A DNA stretch of 14,617 bases, taken from assembly GCA_000434935.1 (NCBI GenBank), contig FR882188.1, positions 49,953-64,569 on the forward strand. Direction: 5' to 3'. Within the stretch, counting starts at the first letter, position 1; the number at the start of each line of letters is the position of its first letter. Source of the stretch: Bacteroides sp. CAG:709 (GTDB taxonomy: Bacteria > Bacteroidota > Bacteroidia > Bacteroidales > UBA932). The notes under the pieces are model-generated. The model was not told where the DNA came from and ran no database searches. It worked only from the letters and a program-made list of their open reading frames with translations. Both the position numbers and the translations under genes were made by a program. Shown here one piece after another: positions 1 through 8,117 of the stretch.

Positions 1-37
1 GCCGCTTCCGGGCGGCGGCTGTTAAAACCATCCGAAT

Positions 38-247
38 ATGGCAGAAAGATCCACGCATGGCGGCGCACGGCTGGGAGCCGGCCGTCATGCAATAGAAAAC
101 AAGCGCGTGACGTTCAACGCGATGATTGCCCCTGAGACTTTCGCGGCAATCGTGGAGCAGTCGGAAAAGCTGGGGCTTTCGCGCGGAAAGGTCATTGACC
201 TCGCGATAGCGACGCTTACGGAAGTCTGCGAGAATGACGACGCCTAG
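38..247 (+). CDS. Small ribbon-helix-helix-like protein of a mobile element
   Basis: A 69-residue basic protein. Residues 8-16 read GGARLGAGR, a basic glycine-rich N-terminal motif common in small DNA-binding proteins of phages and mobilizable elements. Residues 24-62 (VTFNAMIAPETFAAIVEQ followed by SEKLGLSRGKVIDLAIA) fit a beta strand followed by two helices, as in ribbon-helix-helix (MetJ/Arc) proteins. The ATG at 38 is the first start after an in-frame TAA at 23-25; no clear ribosome binding site is visible, which is usual in Bacteroidota. The gene ends tail to tail with the recombinase, their stop codons overlapping (244-247). A role as a repressor or relaxosome accessory of the element is inference from fold and position; no exact family is recognised. 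Confidence 0.6.
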   Translation: MAERSTHGGARLGAGRHAIENKRVTFNAMIAPETFAAIVEQSEKLGLSRGKVIDLAIATLTEVCENDDA

Positions 248-1479
248 CGGCATTTATCTTTTTGGGTGCTCGACCAGTCGAAAAGGTCGAGCACCTTTTC
301 ATTTGCCCTCCACATGACTTCCCAGTCCTTTGCGATGTAGATGTCCGTAATGCTCATATTCTTGTCTATGTGACAGAGACAGTCATTGATGACCGCCTTG
401 TCCACACCGGCGGAGTATGCCAGCGTCGCCCAGGTGTGTCGCGCGGAGTAGAACGTCAGCGGCTCGGTTATTCCCATGATCTTGCATGCCCGGCGCAGAC
501 CGACGGACATCTCGGCGGTGAAAGTGTTGGCAGTCATTGTCTTGTACACCCGCAAGGCGCGCTTCCCTGTCGGATCTATCCAGCTGTCGAACAACGGACG
601 GATGCGCTTGTCTATCTTGACGTGCATTTCAGCGCGGTCGTCTCTTCTTCCTTTTGTTTTCGTCCTGTTATATATTAGTATATCGCCCTTCGGCGGCAGG
701 CAGCCGTGCAGGTCGACGGCGTTCATGCCCATCAGGCCGAAAGACAGCACGAACATGTCGGCAGCTTTTTTGTCAATCTCTTTAGTTAGCATCCAGCGTT
801 TGTCTATGATCGTCTGAATTGTGTCTTTGCTGACGTTCCTGTGCGGTGCCGGCCTTGTTCGTGCCGGATGGAAATATGCGAACGGGTTTCGAATCTTGAC
901 GTCTCCTGTTTCCTCGTTATTGTAACGAAGACGTGCCTGTGCATGTATGTGTCCGATGCAGGAAGGGTATGCGCCTGTGCATCTTGCGCCTGCTCCATAT
1001 TGTGCGACAAGCCATGACTCGAAGTTCCGCATGAACGAGGACGTGATCTCGGAAATGTCCATGCTGTTCTTCCCTGTAAAAGTCCGAAGTGCCTTCATTG
1101 CATTAGTATAAAAATAACGTGTGTTCTCGGCAGTCTTGCCGGCAATGATTTCGTCGGCGAAGCGGTAGAAGTCCAGCCGGAACACTTCGTCCTGCTCCTT
1201 GCCGATGAACTGAACTATCTCGTCGATGGACATCTGCGAGGCTGCGAACGTGTCGATGCGCGAGGCCGCTGCACGCATCTTGGCAATCAGAAGGTCCGTT
1301 TTGTCCAGCACGGCGCGGTCGCGTATGTTTCCGGAGCGAGTGAGCTGCGATTCAGTGACGGCGATATTCGTCGAGATGTACTTGACCTTCCTGTTTGCCG
1401 TCACCCTTATCCTGATAGTCTGCGTACCGTCAGCCTTCCGGAAGCCAGAAACGACGGCCTTAAAAGTAATTGACCCCAT
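244..1479 (-). CDS. Tyrosine recombinase / integrase, Bacteroidota SAM-like type
   Basis: A site-specific tyrosine recombinase of 411 residues, expected to integrate and excise a mobile element. The N-terminal ~85 residues look like an arm-type DNA-binding domain, ~100-205 like the SAM-like core-binding domain, and ~210-400 like the catalytic domain. Visible catalytic positions are R347 in YSARHTWAT (344-352), H370 in CLCH and the likely nucleophile Y381 in ITDIYIA. The usual Arg I position (canonical GLRxSEL) is N253 in GMNAVDL, and the usual first His of HxxR is Y344. From memory both substitutions recur in Bacteroidota integrases, and IntDOT is known to lack Arg I, so the protein need not be inactive. 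It starts at ATG 1479, 37 bp after a TACATTTG box. It lies at the right edge of what is probably an element extending left beyond the window. Confidence 0.9.
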   Translation of the reverse strand: MGSITFKAVVSGFRKADGTQTIRIRVTANRKVKYISTNIAVTESQLTRSGNIRDRAVLDKTDLLIAKMRAAASRIDTFAASQMSIDEIVQFIGKEQDEVFRLDFYRFADEIIAGKTAENTRYFYTNAMKALRTFTGKNSMDISEITSSFMRNFESWLVAQYGAGARCTGAYPSCIGHIHAQARLRYNNEETGDVKIRNPFAYFHPARTRPAPHRNVSKDTIQTIIDKRWMLTKEIDKKAADMFVLSFGLMGMNAVDLHGCLPPKGDILIYNRTKTKGRRDDRAEMHVKIDKRIRPLFDSWIDPTGKRALRVYKTMTANTFTAEMSVGLRRACKIMGITEPLTFYSARHTWATLAYSAGVDKAVINDCLCHIDKNMSITDIYIAKDWEVMWRANEKVLDLFDWSSTQKDKCR

Positions 1480-1487
1480 AACTTGTG

Positions 1488-1510
1488 TTGTAAACTATTT
1501 GTAAACAAAT
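1488..1510. promoter_or_regulatory. Operator-like palindrome and direct repeats before the integrase
   Basis: Positions 1497-1510 form a 14-bp palindrome with arms ATTTGT and ACAAAT around AA. It overlaps two direct copies of TTGTAAAC (1488-1495 and 1499-1506) spaced 11 bp apart, about one helical turn. The block lies between the -7 box and the integrase start codon, where a repressor or the integrase itself could bind. The binding role is inference. Confidence 0.4.
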
Positions 1511-1516
1511 TATGGG

Positions 1517-1524
1517 CAAATGTA
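1517..1524 (-). promoter_or_regulatory. Candidate -7 promoter box of the integrase gene
   Basis: The minus strand reads TACATTTG, an exact match to the Bacteroidota -7 consensus TAnnTTTG, 37 bp before the integrase ATG. A TTTG lies 15 bp upstream, closer than the usual ~19-20 bp, so the -33 element is uncertain. Confidence 0.5.
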
Positions 1525-1546
1525 GGAATTTTTCTCTAACAAATAA

Positions 1547-1584
1547 AAACGGCTATTTAGCAACAATCTGCTAAATAGCCGTTT
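1547..1584 (-). terminator. Intrinsic terminator after rsgA
   Basis: A perfect 16-bp inverted repeat: left arm AAACGGCTATTTAGCA (1547-1562), loop ACAATC, right arm 1569-1584. Read on the minus strand, 40 bp after the rsgA stop, the hairpin is followed by TTTTTATTTG, as expected of a rho-independent terminator. On the plus strand no T run follows. It closes the minus-strand block that ends with rsgA. Confidence 0.85.
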
Positions 1585-1624
1585 AATGCACTTCCATTAC
1601 GCAATTCCGTTGTATGAAGTATGT

Positions 1625-2575
1625 TCATCTGAATTTCTTATCTTCTTCTATCATACCGAGATATGAGGAATAGCGTTCCGGACTGATTTCACCGTTATCC
1701 ACGGCTTCCTTCACCGCACAGCCTGGCTCATGGGTATGCGTACAAGGCGTAAAACGGCAATTCTCCGCCGCCTTGAGCATCTCCGGAAAATATCTCGCTA
1801 TTTCCTCCTTCTCCAGATTCACCAGACCGAAACCCCTTAGGCCCGGCGTATCAATCACGGCACCGCCCGATGCCAGCCGGTACATCTCATACAACGAAGT
1901 CGTATGCTTGCCCTGAAGATGCGCAACGGAAATCTTCCCGATCTTCGGGTCCAGCGACGGGTCCAAAGCCTTTATCAATGAGGACTTTCCGACTCCGGAC
2001 TCGCCCGAGAACAGGCAAACATTGCCATCGCAGATGCCGCGCAGCTCCTCAATCCCCTCGCCCGTCTTCGCCGAAGCCTGCACCACACGATAACCCGCCC
2101 CGGTGTATATGTCAATGAAATTCTGCACGGCTTCAGGCGCCTCGTTCCTATACAAATCCACCTTGTTCAAGACAATCGTGACCGGCACGCCATAGACCTC
2201 GCACGTCACGAGCATCCTGTCCAGAAAAGGCAGCTTGATTTCAGGAAAATACAGGGACACCACGGCAAAAGCCATGTCAATATTGGCCGCAATCACATGC
2301 GACTGCCTGGAAAGATTCGTGGATTTTCTGACCACGAAATTCTTTCTGTCCAGAATCTCCGTTATCAATGCAGGATTTTCCAATGTCACTTCGCCGGGAG
2401 TTTCAGCCCCTGTTTCGAAAAGGACATGGTCCCCCACCGCAACCGGATTTGTGGAGTCATTGGATTTCAGGCGGATACGACCTTTCAGCACTGCCGGAAA
2501 CGGATTCCAGTCCGGCAGCATGGAAAGCATATAATGACTTCCGGCATTCTTTACGACCGTAGCTTCTCCTGTCAT
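1625..2575 (-). CDS. rsgA: Ribosome small subunit-dependent GTPase A
   Basis: RsgA (YjeQ/EngC) is a circularly permuted GTPase that acts late in 30S subunit maturation. The 316 residues show the family order: an N-terminal OB-fold (about 1-75), then G4 NKVD (137-140), G5 SAK (168-170), G1 P-loop GESGVGKS (191-198), the switch motif GKHTT (222-226) and G3 DTPG (242-245). The C-terminal zinc finger has C273, C278, H280 and C286 with family spacing. Length is normal. The ATG at 2575 is preceded by AAAGGGG, a reasonable ribosome binding site, in the 12-bp gap after the U32 gene. It is the last gene of its block and is followed by the hairpin at 1547-1584. Confidence 0.97.
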   Translation of the reverse strand: MTGEATVVKNAGSHYMLSMLPDWNPFPAVLKGRIRLKSNDSTNPVAVGDHVLFETGAETPGEVTLENPALITEILDRKNFVVRKSTNLSRQSHVIAANIDMAFAVVSLYFPEIKLPFLDRMLVTCEVYGVPVTIVLNKVDLYRNEAPEAVQNFIDIYTGAGYRVVQASAKTGEGIEELRGICDGNVCLFSGESGVGKSSLIKALDPSLDPKIGKISVAHLQGKHTTSLYEMYRLASGGAVIDTPGLRGFGLVNLEKEEIARYFPEMLKAAENCRFTPCTHTHEPGCAVKEAVDNGEISPERYSSYLGMIEEDKKFR

Positions 2576-2587
2576 GATACACCCCTT

Positions 2588-3949
2588 TTAAACCTCTTCC
2601 CAGATGTAAATCTTGTCACCGCGACGAAGCCTTACAGGAATCTTGCCGTCAGCATTGACCTGAACGGCATCAGCCTCGGCCCTCGACTTCGACGGAGAAT
2701 CATCGGCATTTGGATTGATTTCGACATCGCCGTCACGAACGCCCTTGTTCTCCGGCACGATGGCGACAGAGCAGCGGACTCCCTTCACGGCCTCCTCGGC
2801 AGGCTTCAGCGCCACGCGCAAGTCATTGACAGTAAACTCAATGACACCGGTCGTAGCACCTGTCGCCATGCATTTCGCACCCAATTTGAGAGGCGCGGAC
2901 TCGACAGCGATTTCGGCTACACCGATGCGGTCAAACCAATTCGTAACCTTGCCGCAATACACTTTCTTCCTGGTCGCGGAGCTGCCGTAGACAGAACTCC
3001 ATTCGCCCAGACGCGCACCCTGATAATAACCATCCCAGAATCCGCGGTTGAACACTTCCGAGAGTTCCTCCTTCAGTGAAGCAGCCAATTCCGGCGTATA
3101 TGTCCCGTCACAAACGGCATCAGCAGCCTGGCGATAGCATTGGGCACAACGCTTCACATATTCGGCAGATCTCGCACGTCCCTCTATCTTGAACACCTTC
3201 ACGCCGGCGTCGATGATCTTATCCATGAACTCTATGGTACACAGGTCTTTAGGGGACATGATATATTTGTTGTCAATGTTCAACTGCGTACCGGTCTCCA
3301 GGTCAGTGACCTCATAGCCGCGACGGCAGAGCTGATAACATGCGCCACGATTCGCGGAAGCACCATACGTCTGCAAACTGAGATAGCACTTGCCGGAGAT
3401 GGCCATGCACAACGCGCCATGAGCGAACATCTCGATACGCACGAGATCACCGGCAGGGCCTTTAATCTCCTCGCGCTGTATCGTCTCATATATATCCTTG
3501 ACCTGATGGAGATTAAGTTCACGCGCAAGCACCACGACGTCGGCGAATTGCGCATAAAATTTGAGCGCGTCCGCATTGGAAATGCTCAACTGTGTGGAGA
3601 TATGGACTTCCATTCCGATCTGGCGGCAATACATTATCGCAGCCATGTCGGACGCGATCACCGCATCCACACCGGCCGCTTTCGCAGCGTCCAGAGCCCT
3701 GTGGGCAGGTTCAATGTCTTCCTGATAAAGGACAATGTTCAGCGTCAGATATGTCTTGACCCCGTGCTGTCGGCAGATCCTTACTATTTCCGCCAGATCT
3801 TCCGGCTGGAAATTGTTCGCCGAATGCGACCTCATATTGAGGTTTCCCACGCCGAAATACACGGAATCCGCCCCGCCTTCGATAGCCGCCATCAGACATT
3901 CGAAATTCCCCGCAGGGGCCATTATCTCCAGTTCCTTCTTCTCCATCAT
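2588..3949 (-). CDS. Peptidase U32 family protein, TrhP/YegQ-like
   Basis: A U32-family protein of 453 residues, the same length as E. coli TrhP (YegQ). The U32 signature is intact as EMFAHGALCMAISGKCYLS (173-191). C181, C188, C204 and C208 are candidate cluster or metal ligands. The stretches YIMSPKDL and KIEGRARS also match this family. U32 members named peptidases are now often linked to RNA hydroxylation (TrhP in tRNA 5-hydroxyuridine formation, RlhA in 23S rRNA) or to ubiquinone hydroxylation (UbiU/V). A tRNA-modification role is the best guess here, but the subfamily is not proven. Its start (ATG ATG at 3949/3946) lies 2 bp after the prenyl synthase stop, so the two are probably translationally coupled. 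Confidence 0.88.
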   Translation of the reverse strand: MMEKKELEIMAPAGNFECLMAAIEGGADSVYFGVGNLNMRSHSANNFQPEDLAEIVRICRQHGVKTYLTLNIVLYQEDIEPAHRALDAAKAAGVDAVIASDMAAIMYCRQIGMEVHISTQLSISNADALKFYAQFADVVVLARELNLHQVKDIYETIQREEIKGPAGDLVRIEMFAHGALCMAISGKCYLSLQTYGASANRGACYQLCRRGYEVTDLETGTQLNIDNKYIMSPKDLCTIEFMDKIIDAGVKVFKIEGRARSAEYVKRCAQCYRQAADAVCDGTYTPELAASLKEELSEVFNRGFWDGYYQGARLGEWSSVYGSSATRKKVYCGKVTNWFDRIGVAEIAVESAPLKLGAKCMATGATTGVIEFTVNDLRVALKPAEEAVKGVRCSVAIVPENKGVRDGDVEINPNADDSPSKSRAEADAVQVNADGKIPVRLRRGDKIYIWEEV

Positions 3950-3951
3950 GC

Positions 3952-4926
3952 TTAATTTTTTCTACCTATAAGCTTGTCGGCGAAGCGCTTGAGCATCTCA
4001 TAGCGCACTTTGCCGAGATCCAGTTCCTCCACAGCATCCATGGCTTCTTCGGTAAGTCGCAATATTTCTTCCTGAGCCATCTTGTCCACGCCGAGACGCA
4101 CATATATGTCCTTGACAGCCTTTATCTTGGCAGCCTTCTGCTCATCCGTGTCCACCGGCATTGCCATAGCCTCGTCCATTGCGGCCCCGTCCAATTCGGA
4201 AGCCTTGATCGTGAGCCAGCATTTCTTCTTGTTTATGATGTCGCCGCCGATAGGCTTGCCGAACACCTTCTCATTGCCGAAGGCATCCAGCCAGTCGTCA
4301 GCGATCTGGAATGCCAGACCGAGCGCATAACCGTATCTGTAGAGATTTCCTGCGTCTTCATCATCAGCGCCTGCGATAAGGGCACCCATCTTGGCAGAGC
4401 AGGCGATCAGCACCGCAGTTTTCAGCCCGATCATCTGCATATACTGGTCCATGGACACCTTGTCCAGAGCCTCGAAATCCATGTCATATTGCTGACCTTC
4501 ACACACTTGCGCAGCCGTATTGCTGAAGAGTTTCAGCACCTTGCCGATGACGGCCTCCGGAGCATGGGAAATGCGTTTGTAACTGTCAATGCACATCACG
4601 TCGCCGGACAGGATCGCCCCATCCTCGCCCCATTTCGTCCATACTGTCGGATTGCCGCGCCTGAGCGGAGACTTGTCCATGATGTCATCATGGATCAATG
4701 TAAATGTATGGAACACCTCAAGTCCGGCTGCCGGCTGGAGTATCTCATCATTGAACTCATCCTTGAAAAGAGAGTACGCAATAAGACAAAGCCTTGGGCG
4801 CAAGCGCTTTCCGCCACAGTCAATCATGTATCTGAGCGGGTCATAAAGCCCTGCCGGTTCCTGTGAGAAACTGATTTCGGAGAACAATGCCTTGATGCTC
4901 TCGTCGATCTGTAATTCGCTGATCAT
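3952..4926 (-). CDS. Short-chain polyprenyl diphosphate synthase (FPP/GGPP-type)
   Basis: An all-alpha trans-prenyltransferase that condenses isopentenyl diphosphate with allylic diphosphates, supplying precursors for undecaprenyl-phosphate and quinones. Visible motifs are GGKRLRP (38-44), the first aspartate-rich motif DDIMD (80-84) and the second DDWLD (210-214). The first motif lacks the two-residue insertion of E. coli IspA, and a Phe (F75) sits five residues before it, which in this family limits chain length. A C15-C20 product is therefore inferred. The 324-residue length is typical. It is the first gene of a tight set with the U32 gene and rsgA; 70 bp separate it from pflA, with no clear promoter or terminator in that gap. 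Confidence 0.9.
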   Translation of the reverse strand: MISELQIDESIKALFSEISFSQEPAGLYDPLRYMIDCGGKRLRPRLCLIAYSLFKDEFNDEILQPAAGLEVFHTFTLIHDDIMDKSPLRRGNPTVWTKWGEDGAILSGDVMCIDSYKRISHAPEAVIGKVLKLFSNTAAQVCEGQQYDMDFEALDKVSMDQYMQMIGLKTAVLIACSAKMGALIAGADDEDAGNLYRYGYALGLAFQIADDWLDAFGNEKVFGKPIGGDIINKKKCWLTIKASELDGAAMDEAMAMPVDTDEQKAAKIKAVKDIYVRLGVDKMAQEEILRLTEEAMDAVEELDLGKVRYEMLKRFADKLIGRKN

Positions 4927-4996
4927 AAAAACAAAATTTTTACGAATTTACGATTTTTTTACCGGAATTCCATGTGCCTGGCCGGGCCGCGCAAAA

Positions 4997-5725
4997 TCAG
5001 TTCAGGACGACATTGTCGAAATAGGCATCGAAGATGGCCTTGGCGCGGGAAAGCTGGTCCGGAGTGTTCAGCGGAACGTCGCGGAGCTTGTATTCCTGGC
5101 TGATGCTTTCATATTTATGGACCCCGAGCGTGTGATAAGGAAGAATTTCCACGCGCTGTAGCATGTTATAAGAGGAGAAATGTGCCCCGAGCGCCCGGAT
5201 ATCCTCTTCGAAATCACTGTATCCCGGCACCAGAACGTAGCGCATCCAGAACGGCTTGCCGTGTTCCTCCAGCCACGATGCCGTACGGAGAGTGACGGCA
5301 TTGTCCCTTCCGGTAATCGCCTGATGCCGCTGCGGATTGAACTCCTTGACATCCAGGAGAACCAGGTCCACAAGCCCGAACAATTCCTCGACGTCAGGAT
5401 TCCACACGCCGCCGTTGGTATCCAGACAGACATGTATTCCATTATCCTTCAGCATTTTGACAAGCGGTATCAATGCTTTCGCCTGCGATGTAGGTTCTCC
5501 GCCGGAAAATGTAACCCCGCCTCGTTTGCCGAAAAACGGCTTCTGGTTCAGCGCCATACGCAGGATTTCCTCCGGAGCGGTCGGTGTCCCTCCTTCAAAC
5601 GCTATCGTATCGGGATTTGCGCAATACAGACAACGGAAGGGGCAGCCTTGAAGGAAAACGACGAGCCTGAGACCAGGCCCGTCGTAAGTCCCCATTGATT
5701 CATATGAATGGACATTGATATTCAT
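4997..5725 (-). CDS. pflA: Pyruvate formate-lyase activating enzyme
   Basis: A radical SAM enzyme that abstracts a hydrogen from a glycine of pyruvate formate-lyase to create the glycyl radical. The CxxxCxxC cluster motif is C28, C32, C35 (in GCPFRCLYCANPDT), and the SAM-binding GGEP motif is at 75-78. At 242 residues it is close to E. coli PflA (246) and lacks the extra ferredoxin-like insert of other glycyl radical activases. The ATG at 5725 lies 3 bp after the pflB stop, so it is almost certainly co-transcribed and translationally coupled with pflB. The target glycine motif RVSGYAV is present in the distal part of the neighbouring pflB, matching enzyme to substrate. Confidence 0.95.
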   Translation of the reverse strand: MNINVHSYESMGTYDGPGLRLVVFLQGCPFRCLYCANPDTIAFEGGTPTAPEEILRMALNQKPFFGKRGGVTFSGGEPTSQAKALIPLVKMLKDNGIHVCLDTNGGVWNPDVEELFGLVDLVLLDVKEFNPQRHQAITGRDNAVTLRTASWLEEHGKPFWMRYVLVPGYSDFEEDIRALGAHFSSYNMLQRVEILPYHTLGVHKYESISQEYKLRDVPLNTPDQLSRAKAIFDAYFDNVVLN

Positions 5726-5728
5726 ATC

Positions 5729-7955
5729 CTACATCGACTGGTGGAATGTTCTGGCGATGACCTCAAGCTGATGTTCACGGCTGAGTTTCACGAAGTTGAC
5801 GGCATAACCGGACACGCGGATCGTCAGCTGCGGATATTTCTCCGGATGTTCCATGGCATCCTCAAGCATCTCGCGGTTAAGGACATTGACATTCAGATGA
5901 TGCGCGCCCTTGGCGAAATAGCCGTCCATCATTGTCACGAGATTCTCGACTCTCTCCTCAGGGGTCGGGCCGAGAGACTTCGGAACGATGGAGAACGTGT
6001 TGCTGATACCGTCCTTGGCGTCATTGTAATCAAGCTTGGAAACTGATGACAGTGAAGCGATTGCGCCATGACAGTCGCGGCCGTGCATAGGGTTTGCACC
6101 AGGAGCGAAAGCCTTGCCCTTCTCGCGGCCGTCAGGAGTTGCACCCGTCTTCTTTCCGTACATCACGTTGGATGTGATCGTGAGGATGGACAATGTCGGT
6201 TCTGCGTTCTTGTGGACAGGGAGCTTCTTCAACTCGCCGCTGAAGAAATGCACAAGTTCCTTGGCAATCAGATCCACGCGGTCGTCATCATTGCCGAAAC
6301 ATGGATACTCACCATTGATTTCGAATCCGTCGGTAAGGCCCTCTTCGTTACGGTGCGCCTTCACCTTGGCGAACTTGATGGCAGAGAGGGGAATCCGCCG
6401 CAATCGACAGACCTGCAACACCATACGCAAGATTGATCTTCGGATTGGTGTCGATGAGCGCCATCTGCGAACGTTCGTAATCATATTTGTCATGCATGTA
6501 GTGGATGATGTTCATAGACTCGTTATATACACGGGCCACCTCATGCAGGACCTTCTTGTAATTGGCCAGCACCTCATCGTAATTCAGTTCGTCGCTCTTG
6601 AGAGGTTCGATGCCTTCCACCATGATGGTTCCGGTGTTCTCGCACCTTCCGCCGTTCAACGCGAGCAACAATGCTTTCGCAAGGTTCGCCCTGGCGCCGA
6701 AGAACTGAATCGCCTTGCCTACAGCCTGATACGACACACAGCATGCGATACCGTAATCCTCTTCGCCACGGATCTTGCGCATCAGGTCGTCATTTTCATA
6801 CTGCACGGAACTGGTATCTACGGAAACCTTGGCACAGAACTCCTTGAATCCTTCCGGAAGAGACGGACTCCAAAGCACGGTCATGTTCGGCTCCGGTGCA
6901 GGTCCGAGGTTGTAAAGCGTCTGGAGGAAACGGAATGAAGTCTTGGTAACCTTGATCTTGCCGTCATTGTAACGTCCGGCAAGCGCTTCGGTAACCCATG
7001 TAGGGTCGCCTGCGAAAATATCATTGTAAGACTGCATCCTGAGATGGCGCACCATCCTGAGCTTCATGACGAACTGGTCCACAAGTTCCTGCGCGAAAGT
7101 CTCGTCAATGAGGCCGCTCTCCAAGTCGCGGTGAATGTAGATATCGAGGAACGAAGAAACATTGCCGAGCGACATTGCCGCGCCGTCCTGCTCCTTCACG
7201 GCAGCAAGATAACCCATGTACACCCACTGGACAGCCTCCTGCGCCGTTTCTGCAGGACGTCCCAGTTCCAGGCCGTACATCTCGCCCAGCTGTTTCATTT
7301 CTTTCAATGCCTTTATCTGTTCTGCGACTTCCTCGCGGAGGTTGATGCGGGCATCCGTCATCGGACCGGTCAGATTCTTCAGGTCCTGCTGCTTGGCCTC
7401 TATGAGCCTGTCGATTCCATAGAGCGCGATACGGCGGTAATCACCGATGATACGGCCTCTGGAATAGTTGTCAGGAAGACCTGTAAGGAATCCCAACTTT
7501 CTGAATTTCAATATCTCATCAGTATAGACATCGAATACTCCATCGTTATGTGACTTACGGTAATGCGTGAAGATTTCCTTTACACGGGGATCCAATTCGA
7601 CGCCATTCTCATGGCAAGCTTTCTCGACCACTCTCCAGCCTCCGAAAGGCTTGATGGCACGCTTGAGAAGTTCATCTGTCTGCAAACCGACGATAAGCTC
7701 ATTATCCTTGTCAATATAGCCTGCGGCGTGGGAGGTGATTGTGGAAATCGTCTTGGCGTCAATGCTTCTGACACCACCTCTGTCGCGTTCTTCTGCAAGA
7801 GCTTCCAGACATTCGTTCCACAGTTTCATAGTACGGGCTGACGGGCCCTGAAGAAAAGATGCATCCCCTTCGTATGGGGCAATGTTGTTGTAAACAAAGT
7901 CAGCGACATTGATTTCGCTGTTCCAAAGTCCATCGGTGAACTTTACTTTTTCCAT
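5729..7955 (-). pseudogene. pflB: Pyruvate formate-lyase, interrupted by a one-base frameshift
   Basis: Pyruvate formate-lyase converts pyruvate and CoA to formate and acetyl-CoA in anaerobic fermentation. Reading from ATG 7955, codons 1-522 match PflB, including the active-site pair C405-C406 in YGIACCVS. The frame then drifts after IAADS and stops at 6348, giving a 535-residue product. The homologous continuation (LSAIKFAKVK onward) resumes one frame over at 6388 and runs to the stop at 5729, carrying the glycyl-radical motif RVSGYAV. One surplus base in the G4 run at 6388-6391 (CCCC on the coding strand) explains the shift. Removing it gives a 741-residue protein of normal length with RVSG glycine at 716. 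Both halves look otherwise intact, so a sequencing error or a very recent mutation is likely. The gene is followed 3 bp later by pflA and preceded by a good promoter. Confidence 0.88.
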
Positions 7956-7988
7956 TCGTATAACAGGTTGTTTGATTATGACTGTTTA

Positions 7989-8020
7989 CAAATCTAAACA
8001 AAGTTGAAGCAATTTCCAAA
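7989..8020 (-). promoter_or_regulatory. Promoter of pflB-pflA
   Basis: On the minus strand, TTTG (8020-8017) is followed after 20 bp by TAGATTTG (7996-7989). This is an exact match to both halves of the Bacteroidota housekeeping promoter (-33 TTTG, -7 TAnnTTTG). Transcription would start near 7982, leaving a leader of about 26 nt before the pflB ATG. Confidence 0.7.
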
Positions 8021-8048
8021 TTTTCCCTTACAGTTTCGCCGTTTTTAG

Positions 8049-8085
8049 AACGTTAAAGTTAAATTCTTTAACAATATTTAACGTT
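8049..8085. repeat. Nested AT-rich palindrome between pflB and the barrel gene
   Basis: The outer arms AACGTTAAA (8049-8057) and TTTAACGTT (8077-8085) are perfect 9-bp inverted repeats. Nested inside are GTTAAA (8058-8063) and TTTAAC (8067-8072) around TTC, with AATA left unpaired on one side. The motif GTTAAA thus occurs repeatedly. CGTTTTTA also appears as a direct repeat at 8040-8047 and 8082-8089. The block lies between the two divergent promoters, so an operator is plausible. It is too AT-rich to be a convincing terminator. Confidence 0.6.
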
Positions 8086-8117
8086 TTTAAGCATAATGGA
8101 AACATTTTAAGTAAAGA

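Noticed and set aside
1..37. GC-rich hairpin (GCCGC with GCGGC) and the end of a possible upstream frame closing at TAA 23-25.
   Set aside because: It sits at the window edge with too little sequence to judge; no T run follows.
1497..1506. The 10-mer ATTTGTAAAC shared by the integrase and pflB leaders.
   Set aside because: In pflB it overlaps the -7 box; with such AT-rich words a chance match is likely.
2297..3079. Plus-strand open frame of 260 codons across rsgA and the U32 gene.
   Set aside because: It overlaps two well-supported minus-strand genes and spans their junction; no recognisable domain.
3140..3955. Plus-strand open frame of 271 codons opposite the U32 gene.
   Set aside because: Antisense shadow of a gene with an intact U32 signature; no domain of its own.
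4927..4996. Promoter or terminator between pflA and the prenyl synthase.
   Set aside because: The best -7 candidate (TAAATTCG) has a mismatch and no -33 partner, and the GC-rich palindromes are not followed by a T run.
6380..6396. Programmed +1 frameshift in pflB.
   Set aside because: Restoring the frame needs one base skipped at TCC-CCT. There is no classical slippery site or stimulatory structure and pflB is not known to be recoded, so an indel or sequencing error is simpler.
6114..6938. Plus-strand open frame of 274 codons opposite pflB.
   Set aside because: Antisense to conserved pflB sequence on both sides of the frameshift; composition is not protein-like.
7968..7992. FNR/CRP-like site before pflB (TTGAT half-site and TTGT...ACAA spacing).
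   Set aside because: Only one half-site matches and the palindrome is poor; AT-rich sequence gives such matches by chance.
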